Shown here: in pieces, positions 40,989 through 48,818 of the stretch
How the letters are laid out: each line of letters starts with the position of its first letter
How positions within the stretch are numbered: the first letter of the stretch is position 1
Origin: an uncultured Acetatifactor sp.
Lineage (GTDB): Bacteria; Bacillota; Clostridia; Lachnospirales; Lachnospiraceae
DNA: 49,620 nt
Direction: 5' to 3'
NCBI RefSeq assembly: GCF_910585425.1
Contig: NZ_CAJUCP010000013.1
Location: 59,166-108,785 of the forward strand
Program-made: the position numbers and the translations under genes
Notes under the pieces: generated by a model
What the model saw: only the letters and a program-made list of their open reading frames with translations
What the model was told of the DNA's origin: nothing
Database searches by the model: none

Positions 40989-42206
40989 GTGGAGACTGGG
41001 AAGAAGATATCGGTGATCGTTCCCATGTACAATGCGGAGCGCTATATCGGGAAATGCCTGGAATCTGTGGTCAGGCAGACCTATCCTGAGCTGGAGATAC
41101 TGGTGATTGACGACGGGTCTGTGGACAAAGGGCCCGGCATATGCGGAAAGCTGGCGGAGAGGGACGGGCGGATACAGGTGCTGCGCCAGGAGAACCAGGG
41201 AGTTTCCGCCGCCAGGAACACGGGGCTTGACAGGGCCTGCGGGGACTATGTCTTCTTCCTGGACAGCGATGACGCCATCCATCCCAGGCTGCTGGAGGAG
41301 ATGTTGGGCAGGGCGGAAGGATGGGGGGCGCAGCTTGCGTTCTGCGGGTACGCCAGGATGGACGGCAGGGAGCTGGAGGAATCGCTCAAGAGAGACTGGG
41401 GAGAGGATGCGCGGAAGGGCGGAGGGCAGGCCGGAGGGAAGGATGGAAGTGAAACGGATGCCATCCGGGAGGCTGGAGGGCAGGCCGGAAGTGAAACGGA
41501 TGCCATCTGGGAGGCCGGAGAGCAGGCCAGAAGTGAAGCGGACGCCATCCGGGAGGCCGATGCGCGGAGGCCAGGCAACGGAGCCGCTGCCGGGGAAGCC
41601 CCGATAGGGGAGGACAGCGCCGCAACCCGGTGGCATACAGCGGACGAAGAAATGACAGAGAACTGGTTCCATGTAAAGTACACGGACATTTTCTCCGGCA
41701 TCGGCGGCAAGCTGATTCTGCGTTCCGCCATAGGGGACGTCAGGTTCGACAGGAGCCTGGCCAACGGGGAGGACACCTGGTTCCTGTACCGCCTGACGGA
41801 CAGACAGGTGAAGAGCGTCTGCTGCGGGAATGCATGGTACTATTACAGAGTGCATCCTGAGAGCGTCACCAATTCCGCGGGGACGGCGAGAGGGAGACGA
41901 TATTTCGACTGCGCTCAGCGGATCAGGGACGGGGAATACCGGAAGGGCCGAAGGGACTATGCCATGCGGTGGGAGATCGTCCTGGCAGAACAGCTAAAGA
42001 GGAGCTATGAGTCCCTGCGGCGGGGAGGAGAGCGGGAAGCCGCGGCGGACCTGCGGAAGACGGCTGTGTCGGAGGCAGGGCATCCGCTGTTCGGGGAGAT
42101 CTGCCTCAGCGACAGGATACTTTTCCGCTGCTGTTTTTGCTGTCATCCGATATACGTGATTTTGGATGGATTAGTACATATTTTGGTGAATGAAAGGAGC
42201 CGGTGA
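40989..42206 (+). CDS. GT2 glycosyltransferase with tandem-repeat insertion
   Basis: A 405-residue enzyme starting with GTG at 40989, after GAAAGG. The GT2 catalytic domain (1-125) has ISVIVPMYNAERYI, LVIDDGSVD, ENQGVSAARNTGLDRA and FFLDSDDAI (DxD region). Between about 140 and 210 a hydrophilic insertion contains three copies of a 14-residue repeat (GSETDAIREAGGQA type; 42-bp units at 41445-41570). The domain then resumes with WFHVKYTDIFSGIGGKLI and the C-terminal helices. The insertion should lie on the surface away from the active site. It begins a new gene group (GT2, pyruvyl transferase, Fe-S protein, ABC exporter) with overlapping or tightly spaced genes. Confidence 0.88.
   Translation: METGKKISVIVPMYNAERYIGKCLESVVRQTYPELEILVIDDGSVDKGPGICGKLAERDGRIQVLRQENQGVSAARNTGLDRACGDYVFFLDSDDAIHPRLLEEMLGRAEGWGAQLAFCGYARMDGRELEESLKRDWGEDARKGGGQAGGKDGSETDAIREAGGQAGSETDAIWEAGEQARSEADAIREADARRPGNGAAAGEAPIGEDSAATRWHTADEEMTENWFHVKYTDIFSGIGGKLILRSAIGDVRFDRSLANGEDTWFLYRLTDRQVKSVCCGNAWYYYRVHPESVTNSAGTARGRRYFDCAQRIRDGEYRKGRRDYAMRWEIVLAEQLKRSYESLRRGGEREAAADLRKTAVSEAGHPLFGEICLSDRILFRCCFCCHPIYVILDGLVHILVNERSR
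41445..41570 (+). repeat. 42-bp in-frame tandem repeat, three units
   Basis: Units 41445-41486, 41487-41528 and 41529-41570. The first two differ by few bases; the third is more diverged (AGAAGTGAAGC, GACGCC). Each encodes 14 residues with the core SETDAI(R/W)EAG. Partial echoes (GGGCAGGCCGG) precede unit one. Copy number may vary between strains without breaking the frame. Confidence 0.88.
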
Positions 42207-42207
42207 G

Positions 42208-43350
42208 ATGGGGGAAGGAAATGCGCAGGTGGGCATCATAACGTTCCACTGTTCGAATAATTACGGGGCCATGCTCCAGGCATACGGACTGAAGCGCTTT
42301 CTGTGCGATAAGGGAATCAGGACGGAAATCGTGCGCTATGAACCGCCCTATATGACAGGCCGCCACTGGTGGATTCCCTATGCCCCCATTCAGGGGCTGA
42401 AGGGCCGTATATGGGGGTTGTTCAATATGTGGAACGGCTTCCTGGCCCATATGCGGGTGCGGGAGGAGTTTTCCAGGCAGCGGGCCAACATGGAGCGGTT
42501 CCGCAGGACCTACCTGCTGGAGCCGGGCCAGCGCAAGGCCCTGTCCGTCAGGGGGCTTAGGAGGCTTTCCTACCGGTGCTATATCGTGGGTAGCGACCAG
42601 ATATGGAACCCGGCCATCACCTGCGGGCTGCGGAGGGCCTATTTCGGGGCTTTTCAGGCCAGGGGGAAGGAGAAGGTGATCTCCTACGCCGCCAGCTTCG
42701 GCGGAGCGTCCATTCCTGCCCGGTATGACGGAGATTTCGGGAGGCTGGTGAGGCATGTGGATGCCCTGTCCGTCCGGGAGGAAGCGGCCATTCCTTATGT
42801 AAAGAGATTTTACGAAGGGGAGGTGGCCGCAGTGCTGGATCCGGTGTTCTTCCTGGAGAGGGAGACCTGGCAGCAGGCGGAAAAGGCGCCGGAGAAAAAG
42901 GGCTATATACTGGTGTACGTCACGGAGGGCAACCGGAGGATGGCGGAGTATGCCGGGAAGCTGGCCCGGGAGAAGAAGCTGTCCGTGGTGGAGGTGCGGG
43001 CCGGGCTCCAGGGGGCCGATCAGGGCTTCGACCTGGACGTGACGGCCGGCCCGGCGGAATTTCTGGGGTACATCCACCATGCGGACTATGTGGTGACCAA
43101 TTCCTTCCACGCGGTGGCGTTCAGCATCATTTTTCAGAAGAAGTTCCTGGCCTTCGCCCACAGCAGCTTAAGCGCCAGGCTGCAGAACATCCTGCGGATT
43201 CACGGCCTGGAGGACAGAATCTGTGGGGAGGGCGACAGGGACATCGACGCCCCGGTGGACTGGGAGGAAGTCCGGCGGCGGACGGTGGAGGCCTCCCGGG
43301 CCTCCGGGGAGTTCCTGCTGGGGAACCTGCGGGGGATCTGGGCAGTTTGA
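42208..43350 (+). CDS. Polysaccharide pyruvyl transferase family protein
   Basis: A 380-residue member of the pyruvyl transferase family (CsaB/WcaK-like), which attaches pyruvate ketals to sugars of wall polymers and exopolysaccharides. Landmarks are VGIITFHCSNNYGAMLQAYGL, the YIVGSDQIWNP motif, ISYAASFG, LSVREE and VVTNSFHAVAFSIIF. I start at ATG 42208, eight bases after GAAAGGAG; an upstream ATG at 42190 lies within the preceding gene. The GT2 gene ends two bases before. It is paired with an F420-hydrogenase-beta-like protein downstream, a pairing often seen in glycan clusters of Lachnospiraceae and Bacteroides. Confidence 0.9.
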   Translation: MGEGNAQVGIITFHCSNNYGAMLQAYGLKRFLCDKGIRTEIVRYEPPYMTGRHWWIPYAPIQGLKGRIWGLFNMWNGFLAHMRVREEFSRQRANMERFRRTYLLEPGQRKALSVRGLRRLSYRCYIVGSDQIWNPAITCGLRRAYFGAFQARGKEKVISYAASFGGASIPARYDGDFGRLVRHVDALSVREEAAIPYVKRFYEGEVAAVLDPVFFLERETWQQAEKAPEKKGYILVYVTEGNRRMAEYAGKLAREKKLSVVEVRAGLQGADQGFDLDVTAGPAEFLGYIHHADYVVTNSFHAVAFSIIFQKKFLAFAHSSLSARLQNILRIHGLEDRICGEGDRDIDAPVDWEEVRRRTVEASRASGEFLLGNLRGIWAV

Positions 43351-43385
43351 GGACAGGGCGGATTCTGCCGGGGGGCGGCGTGTAC

Positions 43386-44567
43386 ATGAAAGGGGCGGGA
43401 GCGGGGATGGAGCTATATCGGAAGAAAGAGGAATGCTGCGGCTGCGGCGCATGCGGGGACATATGCCCTGTGGGCGCGATACGGATGGCCATGGACGGAG
43501 AGGGCTTCCTGTATCCGGAAATTGACGAAAAAAAGTGCATAAAATGCGGGAAATGTGAGCGGACATGTCCTATTAGAGCTGCATCCCACGGCGGGGACGC
43601 TTCTCATGGAAATCCCGGGAAAGCGGAGAACTCTTATTTCGGTATCCGGGCCAGGGACAGGAATCTGCGCCTGGCCAGCTCCTCCGGCGGCATGTTCCCG
43701 CTGCTGGCGGACTATGTGCTCCGGCGGCAGGGGGTGGTCTACGGGGCTGCTTTTGACCAGCATATGAGAGTGGCGCACCGAGAGGCGGGCGGCAGGGAAG
43801 AGCTGGAGGCCCTGAAGCGGACGAAATATGTCCAGAGCGACCTGACGGGAACCTATGGCCGCATCCGGCAGCGGCTGGAGGAGGGCAGATGGGTACTGTT
43901 CGTCGGCACGCCCTGCCAGGCCCATGCCCTGAGACGGTTCCTGGGGAAAACATGGCCGAAGCTGATCGTGGCGGACCTGGTCTGCTATGGCGCCCCTTCC
44001 CCCGGCATCTGGGCCTCCTATGTGAAGTGGCTGGAGCGGAAGCGGGGCGGCAGAATGACTGCGTTCTCCTTCCGGGACAAGAGGGCGGGGGACAACGGAC
44101 ATACCTGCGCCTATGTGGTGGACGGGAAAGAGTATGCCGGGAGCCTGAATTCCGATATATTCTGCAGGATGTACTTCACGGACCATATCATCCGGCCCTC
44201 CTGCCATGCCTGCGGCTACTGTACCGTGGCCAGGGACAGCGATTTCACCCTGGGGGACTTCTGGGGAATCGAGAAGGTCAGGCCGGACATGGATGACGGT
44301 TTGGGCACCTCCATGGTCATCCTCCACACGGATCTGGCCAGGGAAATCTGGGAGGAGGTGAAGGGGGAGGCGGACTGGTTCTCCTGCGGCCGGGAGGATG
44401 TGCTGCAGCCAAGGCTGAAAGGCCCCACCCCTGCGGCGGCAGGGCGGGACAGGTTCATGGGCCTGTACCGGAGGCTGCCCTTTGGGCTGTTGGTGGATTG
44501 GTTCTGGCTGAATCTGTCATGGAGAGAATTACAGAGGCGGCTGAGGGGAGGAAGAGGCGGGAAATGA
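43386..44567 (+). CDS. Fe-S protein of the coenzyme F420 hydrogenase/dehydrogenase beta-subunit family
   Basis: About 393 residues. The N-terminus has two 4Fe-4S ferredoxin motifs (CCGCGACGDICP and CIKCGKCERTCP). A FrhB-type domain follows, with SSSGGMFPLLADYVL, LFVGTPCQAHALR, LVCYGAPSP and the cysteine-rich CHACGYCTVARDSDFTLGDFWG. Proteins of this type in glycan clusters are thought to reduce or oxidise a sugar or its pyruvyl/keto intermediate; they do not need F420 in organisms lacking that cofactor. The start is uncertain: ATG 43386 or ATG 43407 (MELYRKKEECC) are both possible. The stop overlaps the ABC gene start in ATGA. Confidence 0.87.
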   Translation: MKGAGAGMELYRKKEECCGCGACGDICPVGAIRMAMDGEGFLYPEIDEKKCIKCGKCERTCPIRAASHGGDASHGNPGKAENSYFGIRARDRNLRLASSSGGMFPLLADYVLRRQGVVYGAAFDQHMRVAHREAGGREELEALKRTKYVQSDLTGTYGRIRQRLEEGRWVLFVGTPCQAHALRRFLGKTWPKLIVADLVCYGAPSPGIWASYVKWLERKRGGRMTAFSFRDKRAGDNGHTCAYVVDGKEYAGSLNSDIFCRMYFTDHIIRPSCHACGYCTVARDSDFTLGDFWGIEKVRPDMDDGLGTSMVILHTDLAREIWEEVKGEADWFSCGREDVLQPRLKGPTPAAAGRDRFMGLYRRLPFGLLVDWFWLNLSWRELQRRLRGGRGGK

Positions 44568-46300
44568 GACGGATACGGAATTCGGAGGAAAGCGACATGA
44601 GGGAAATGTTCAGATACCTGACAGGCATACTGGAGAAAAAGGAGCAGAGGACCTGGAAGCTGTACGCGGCCTTCAGCCTGGTGAGCCCGGTGGTGGACAT
44701 CTTCAGCTTTTCTGTCATCATCTACATCATCAACAGGGTGGTGCAGGAAAACCGGGCATCCGATAAACTGATAGCTTTTACACTGTTCATGATACTGTTG
44801 TCCCTGCTGAAATGCCTCTTCGAGCTCTATAAGAGCAGAGTCTCCAACCGGTTCGTCTACAATGGAGCCCAGAAGCTGTCCATGAAGATCTACGAGCTGC
44901 TGATCAAGGAGGATTTGGGGGAGCACAGCAAAAAAAGCGCCATGCAGGCCCTGAACATGGTCCGCAACGATACCACCAGCTGCATCCAGATCATCATGGA
45001 CTGCATCGGAATCGTGGTGAACGGCATCACCATGGCGGGCTATGGGGTGATGCTGGTCTATGTGTCCAAATGGATGGGAGTGGCCAGCTGCGTCGTATTG
45101 CTTGCGCTCATGGCCTTTGTGTTCGTCCGGATGCGGGCGCGGATGAAGGCCTACGGAGAGAAGTCCCGGGCCTGCTCCATCAAGGCCAATTCCCAGATCA
45201 CCATTGCCTACGGTTCCTTCAAGGAGATGAAAATCGACGACCGCAGCGCCTTCGTCCTGGGGAAATACAGAGAGGCCAGCAGCGACTACGCCCAGGTGCA
45301 GGGGGAATACAGATATAAGCTCAACAGCATCGCCGTCATCCTGCAGAATTCCATCATGGCGGCCATGTTCGTGATACTGGCGGTGATTCTTGTATTCGGC
45401 ACGGACCTGGCCATGGTGCTGGCGCCCATGGTGGTGTACATCACGGCTTTGATCAGGATGCTGCCCATGGCCTATACCATCTTAAGCGGGATGAACAATG
45501 TGGAGTTCGCCGGGAAAGCCTATGAGGCCATCCGGGAGTGCATGGGGAGATATGCCGGAATCAAGGAGGAGGAAGGGCGTCTGGGACAGCTGCGCCAGAC
45601 GCGCCTGACCTTTGAGAAAGGGGTCAGCGTCAGGAACCTGACCTTTGGCTACAATGACAGGGTGAAGATATTCGAGAATGCCTCCATCGACATTCCGGTG
45701 GGCTGCTCCATCGCCATCATTGGGGCTTCCGGGGCGGGGAAGACCACCTTTGTGGATCTCCTGTTAGGCCTTTTGAAGCCGCAGGGGGGCCATGTGTTCT
45801 TTGATGACTATGACATTGTAGGCCAAAGGGATTCCCAGGGGCCCTGCAGGGCAAGCATGGGGGAGCTGGTAAGCTACATCCCCCAGACCGTGTACCTGAA
45901 CGGGGAGACCGTGCAGAACAATGTGGCTTTTTTTGAGGACGAGAGGGAAATCGATGAGGCAAGGGTGGAGGAATGCCTCAGATGCGCCCAGATATGGGAG
46001 GACGTCCAGAGGATGCCGGACGGGGTGCACACCCTGATCGGAGAGAACGGGACCGCCATTTCCGGGGGACAGCGGCAGAGGATCGCCCTGGCCAGGGCGC
46101 TTTACAAGGACTTTGAGCTGCTGGTGATGGATGAGGCCACCGCGGCGCTGGACATGGAGACGGAGATGGCGGTCATCGATTCTATCCGCCAGATCAAGGA
46201 GAACAAGACGCTGATCATGGTGACCCACCACATGAGCCTGGCCAATGAGTGCGATGCGGTGTATAAGATTGAGGACAGGAAGATTCTGCGGGTGAAATAG
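44564..46300 (+). CDS. ABC exporter, fused membrane and ATPase domains
   Basis: 578 residues in the half-transporter layout: six membrane helices (about 30-320) and a nucleotide-binding domain (about 345-578). Walker A is GASGAGKTT (from 387), the Q-loop is SYIPQTVYL, the signature SGGQ lies at 500-503, Walker B is LLVMDEATAALD, and the H-loop is MVTHHMSL. The proteins of this type in glycan clusters usually flip lipid-linked oligosaccharides (PglK/MsbA-like). ATG 44564 is taken since it overlaps the preceding stop (ATGA) and follows AGGGGAGG; earlier starts at 44498 and 44519 are less likely. It closes the gene group. Confidence 0.9.
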   Translation: MRRIRNSEESDMREMFRYLTGILEKKEQRTWKLYAAFSLVSPVVDIFSFSVIIYIINRVVQENRASDKLIAFTLFMILLSLLKCLFELYKSRVSNRFVYNGAQKLSMKIYELLIKEDLGEHSKKSAMQALNMVRNDTTSCIQIIMDCIGIVVNGITMAGYGVMLVYVSKWMGVASCVVLLALMAFVFVRMRARMKAYGEKSRACSIKANSQITIAYGSFKEMKIDDRSAFVLGKYREASSDYAQVQGEYRYKLNSIAVILQNSIMAAMFVILAVILVFGTDLAMVLAPMVVYITALIRMLPMAYTILSGMNNVEFAGKAYEAIRECMGRYAGIKEEEGRLGQLRQTRLTFEKGVSVRNLTFGYNDRVKIFENASIDIPVGCSIAIIGASGAGKTTFVDLLLGLLKPQGGHVFFDDYDIVGQRDSQGPCRASMGELVSYIPQTVYLNGETVQNNVAFFEDEREIDEARVEECLRCAQIWEDVQRMPDGVHTLIGENGTAISGGQRQRIALARALYKDFELLVMDEATAALDMETEMAVIDSIRQIKENKTLIMVTHHMSLANECDAVYKIEDRKILRVK

Positions 46301-46540
46301 GATATGCTCTGTGGGAACCGCTCCGAAGGAGTTCCGGAAAGCCGCGTGATATGTGGTCTGGAGGCTTCGAAAATATGCTCTCGGAATTTCAGAAAGCAGA
46401 ATCAGGCCTTGGGGCAGGACGGCACCTGGAAAAGTGGGGGAATTGGATCAGAGGAGCTTCGTAAAGCCGCGTGATATATGGCCTCATGATTCCGAGAGGA
46501 TATTTCGAAAGTAAAAGAGATGGGAATGGGAGGAAGGAAC
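46301..46540. repeat. Intergenic region with degenerate direct repeats
   Basis: AAAGCCGCGTGATAT followed by (G/A)TGGTCT or similar occurs at 46338 and again at 46463, in each case preceded by a GAAGGAG.TTC or GAGGAGCTTC segment, giving a 125-bp period. ATATGCTCT(G/C).GGAA recurs at 46302 and 46371. A hairpin (GGAA..CTCC GAA GGAG-TTCC) can form near 46314-46335. No gene, promoter or terminator could be supported. It looks like a diverged intergenic repeat. Confidence 0.55.
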
Positions 46541-47563
46541 ATGGATTCAGTGGGAAGGAATCGGAAGGAGGGGCTGGTATCCATCGTCACGCCGGTCTAC
46601 AATGGGGAGGCGCATCTGGCAGGGATGCTGGACTCCGTGCTGTCGCAGACCTATCCCGAGATAGAGATGATTCTTGCGGATGACGGCTCCGCGGACGCGA
46701 CCTTACAGGTGGCGGAGAGCTATCGGGAAAGGTTCGCCGCCAGGGGCTACGCCTACCGCATCGTACAGGCGCCCCACAGGAACGCCTCCGCCGCCATCAA
46801 CGCAGGGCTTCCCTATGTGACAGGGGAGTATTTAATCTGGCCCGACAGCGATGATGTGCTGGAGCCGGAGTCCGTGGCGAAAAGGGTGGCGTTCCTCGCG
46901 GGGCATCCCCAGTACCAATGCGTCAGGTCCCTTTCCTATTATTTCGATGAAAACACAGGAGAGCGGCTGGACAAGGCCGATGAGCAGCGGGGGGATCTGT
47001 CGAAAGAGGATTTGTTCTGGGACATCCTGGAGTCCAGGACCTTCGTCTGCTGCGGCTGCTACATGCTCAGGTCGGAGCCTTTTTTCCGCATCTATCCCCA
47101 GAGGCATATCCCGGAATATGACGTGGGGCAGAATTTCCAGATGCTGCTGCCCTTCGTGTACCGATACAAATGCCCGACTATCCGTGAGGAACTGTACGGC
47201 GTGGCGGTTAGGGCCGGGAGCCATTCCAGGACGGGCCTGACACAGCAGCAGGAGGAGAAAAAGTACGCGGACTATGAGCGCCTGGTGGACGATATCGCGG
47301 AGCTCTGCGGCCTGGAAGACGAGGAGTCGAGACGGCGCGTCACAGGCTGGAAAGCCGCCCGCCGCTATCGGATTTCCCTGAAATACCGCCGGTGGAAGGA
47401 GGCGCTGAAAGCCCTGGGAAGGCTGCGCCGCTGCGGGGGCTTTCGTATGGGGGACGCGCTGAAGGAGGTCATCTGGGCATTTTTCGTCAAGGGATGGGTG
47501 GCGGAGAAGGTCTATCCCGTCTACCGGAAGATATGCTGCTACCTGCGCTCCAGCCAGGCGTAG
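46541..47563 (+). CDS. GT2 glycosyltransferase
   Basis: 340 residues. GT-A domain with LVSIVTPVYNGEAHL, MILADDGSAD, APHRNASAAINAGL and LIWPDSDDVL (DxD region), then a C-terminal helical part rich in Arg and Lys (about 270-340), which may lie against the membrane. I start at ATG 46541, four bases after GGGAGGAAGG; an earlier ATG at 46520 has no site. The 3' end overlaps the GT2 gene on the other strand by 25 bases, the second such tail overlap in the window. The sugar is not predictable. Confidence 0.88.
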   Translation: MDSVGRNRKEGLVSIVTPVYNGEAHLAGMLDSVLSQTYPEIEMILADDGSADATLQVAESYRERFAARGYAYRIVQAPHRNASAAINAGLPYVTGEYLIWPDSDDVLEPESVAKRVAFLAGHPQYQCVRSLSYYFDENTGERLDKADEQRGDLSKEDLFWDILESRTFVCCGCYMLRSEPFFRIYPQRHIPEYDVGQNFQMLLPFVYRYKCPTIREELYGVAVRAGSHSRTGLTQQQEEKKYADYERLVDDIAELCGLEDEESRRRVTGWKAARRYRISLKYRRWKEALKALGRLRRCGGFRMGDALKEVIWAFFVKGWVAEKVYPVYRKICCYLRSSQA

Positions 47564-48753
47564 CTCACCCGGGAGATCAGGGCCGTGAGGAGATAACAGC
47601 GAAGCCAAAAGGCGCTTACCAGGATTCTGCGGGGCAGGATGCCGGTGGAGAGGTTCTGCCTCATTGCCTGTCTGTAGAGCGGGCTGCGCCGCATTTCCCG
47701 GCAGAGGCGGCGGCTTTCCCGGTATTTCCTGGTGCTCAGGGGACTGAATATCTCCCGGATGAGCACATAGGTCAGATTCTCCAGCGCATAAGAGCAATAG
47801 TCGCGCTGCAGCCGGGGGAACATGCCGTTTTTCTCCAGCGCCTCCCTGACAGCCTCCAGCAGCCTCCCATGGTTCTGCCGCAGGCCGGGATTGAAGTGAT
47901 GGGAGGAGGAGTCCCCGTGGATGTCATAAAAGTATACCGTTTTGGGGACGTAGGCGCAGGATTTCGCCCGCAGCTGGTACTCCAGGTTGAAGAGCAGATC
48001 CTCCCCGATACGGATATCCGGTGAAAAACGGATGGAATGCCGTTCTATCAGGCTCCGCCTGTATGCCCTGGCGCAGGGCGTGCGGAAATCCGGGGCGCAG
48101 CTCTCTGCCAGAGGCCGGGGCACCAGGATGCGGCTGATCAGGTTCAGCATCTCCCTGCCCCGGTAGAGGAACGCTTTTTCTGAGGAGCTGCCAGCGCTTT
48201 GTCCATCCCGGACGTTCGGGGCGCGGTCTGGGACGATGGCATCGGAGCCGGTTGCGAAGTCCGGTGATAGATGCACGGCATCGGCGCAGGCCGTTGTCCC
48301 TGAAAGGCCGCTGTCCGCCGTCCCTGAAAGGCCACAATCCGCCGCCCTCGGAAGGCCACAATCCGTCTCCCCTGGCGCAGGCCGGGAGGCAGAGGAAGTA
48401 TGTTTGGCGAACCGGAACAGGATCAGGTCCTGCTGCCCGTAAGCTTTATCCGCCGTCAGGCTTAAATAATCATCGGTGATAAAGTCGTCCGAATCCAGGA
48501 AGACGATCCATTCCCCCCGGGCTGCCTCCAGCCCCAGGTTCCTGGCAGAGGACACGCCCCGGTTCTCCTGGGAGAGAAAAGCGACACGGCTGTCATTTTC
48601 TGCGTATGCCCTGCAGATGTCCGGACTGCGGTCTGTGGAGCCGTCATTGACCAGTATGATTTCAAAGTCGCTATATGCGGAGGCCAGCACCGAATCGATG
48701 CAGCGGTTCAGGTAGGGTTCCGCGTTGTACACGGGAATGATTACGGATATCAA
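47539..48753 (-). CDS. GT2 glycosyltransferase with low-complexity repeat insertion
   Basis: A 404-residue enzyme starting with TTG at 48753 (GAGGG eight bases upstream). N-terminal GT2 domain: ISVIIPVYNAEPYLN, ILVNDGSTDRSP, QENRGVSSARNLGLEAA and VFLDSDDFI (DxD region). After about residue 125 (LILFRFAKHT) an insertion of some 75 residues rich in Ala, Gly, Ser and Asp contains three copies of an eight-residue repeat (DCGLSGTA type; 24-bp units). The domain resumes with FLYRGREMLNLISRIL. The place of the insertion in the fold is the same as in the GT2 at 40989, but the repeat sequence is unrelated. It is divergent from the last GT2 and convergent with the previous one. Confidence 0.88.
   Translation of the reverse strand: MISVIIPVYNAEPYLNRCIDSVLASAYSDFEIILVNDGSTDRSPDICRAYAENDSRVAFLSQENRGVSSARNLGLEAARGEWIVFLDSDDFITDDYLSLTADKAYGQQDLILFRFAKHTSSASRPAPGETDCGLPRAADCGLSGTADSGLSGTTACADAVHLSPDFATGSDAIVPDRAPNVRDGQSAGSSSEKAFLYRGREMLNLISRILVPRPLAESCAPDFRTPCARAYRRSLIERHSIRFSPDIRIGEDLLFNLEYQLRAKSCAYVPKTVYFYDIHGDSSSHHFNPGLRQNHGRLLEAVREALEKNGMFPRLQRDYCSYALENLTYVLIREIFSPLSTRKYRESRRLCREMRRSPLYRQAMRQNLSTGILPRRILVSAFWLRCYLLTALISRVSYAWLERR
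48293..48364 (-). repeat. 24-bp in-frame tandem repeat, three units
   Basis: Units 48293-48316, 48317-48340 and 48341-48364, the last two nearly identical at their CACAATCC and GGCC parts. On the coding strand they give eight residues each (DCGLPRAA, DCGLSGTA, DSGLSGTT). The flanking region is also of low complexity. Confidence 0.82.
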
Positions 48754-48818
48754 GATTCAGCCCTCATTTCTATATGGATTACTTTTAATATAGTATATTT
48801 AAGGAGAAAAGGCAAGTT

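Noticed and set aside
41445..41570. CRISPR-like array
   Set aside because: Units are contiguous without spacers, in frame and encode a protein repeat; no cas genes nearby.
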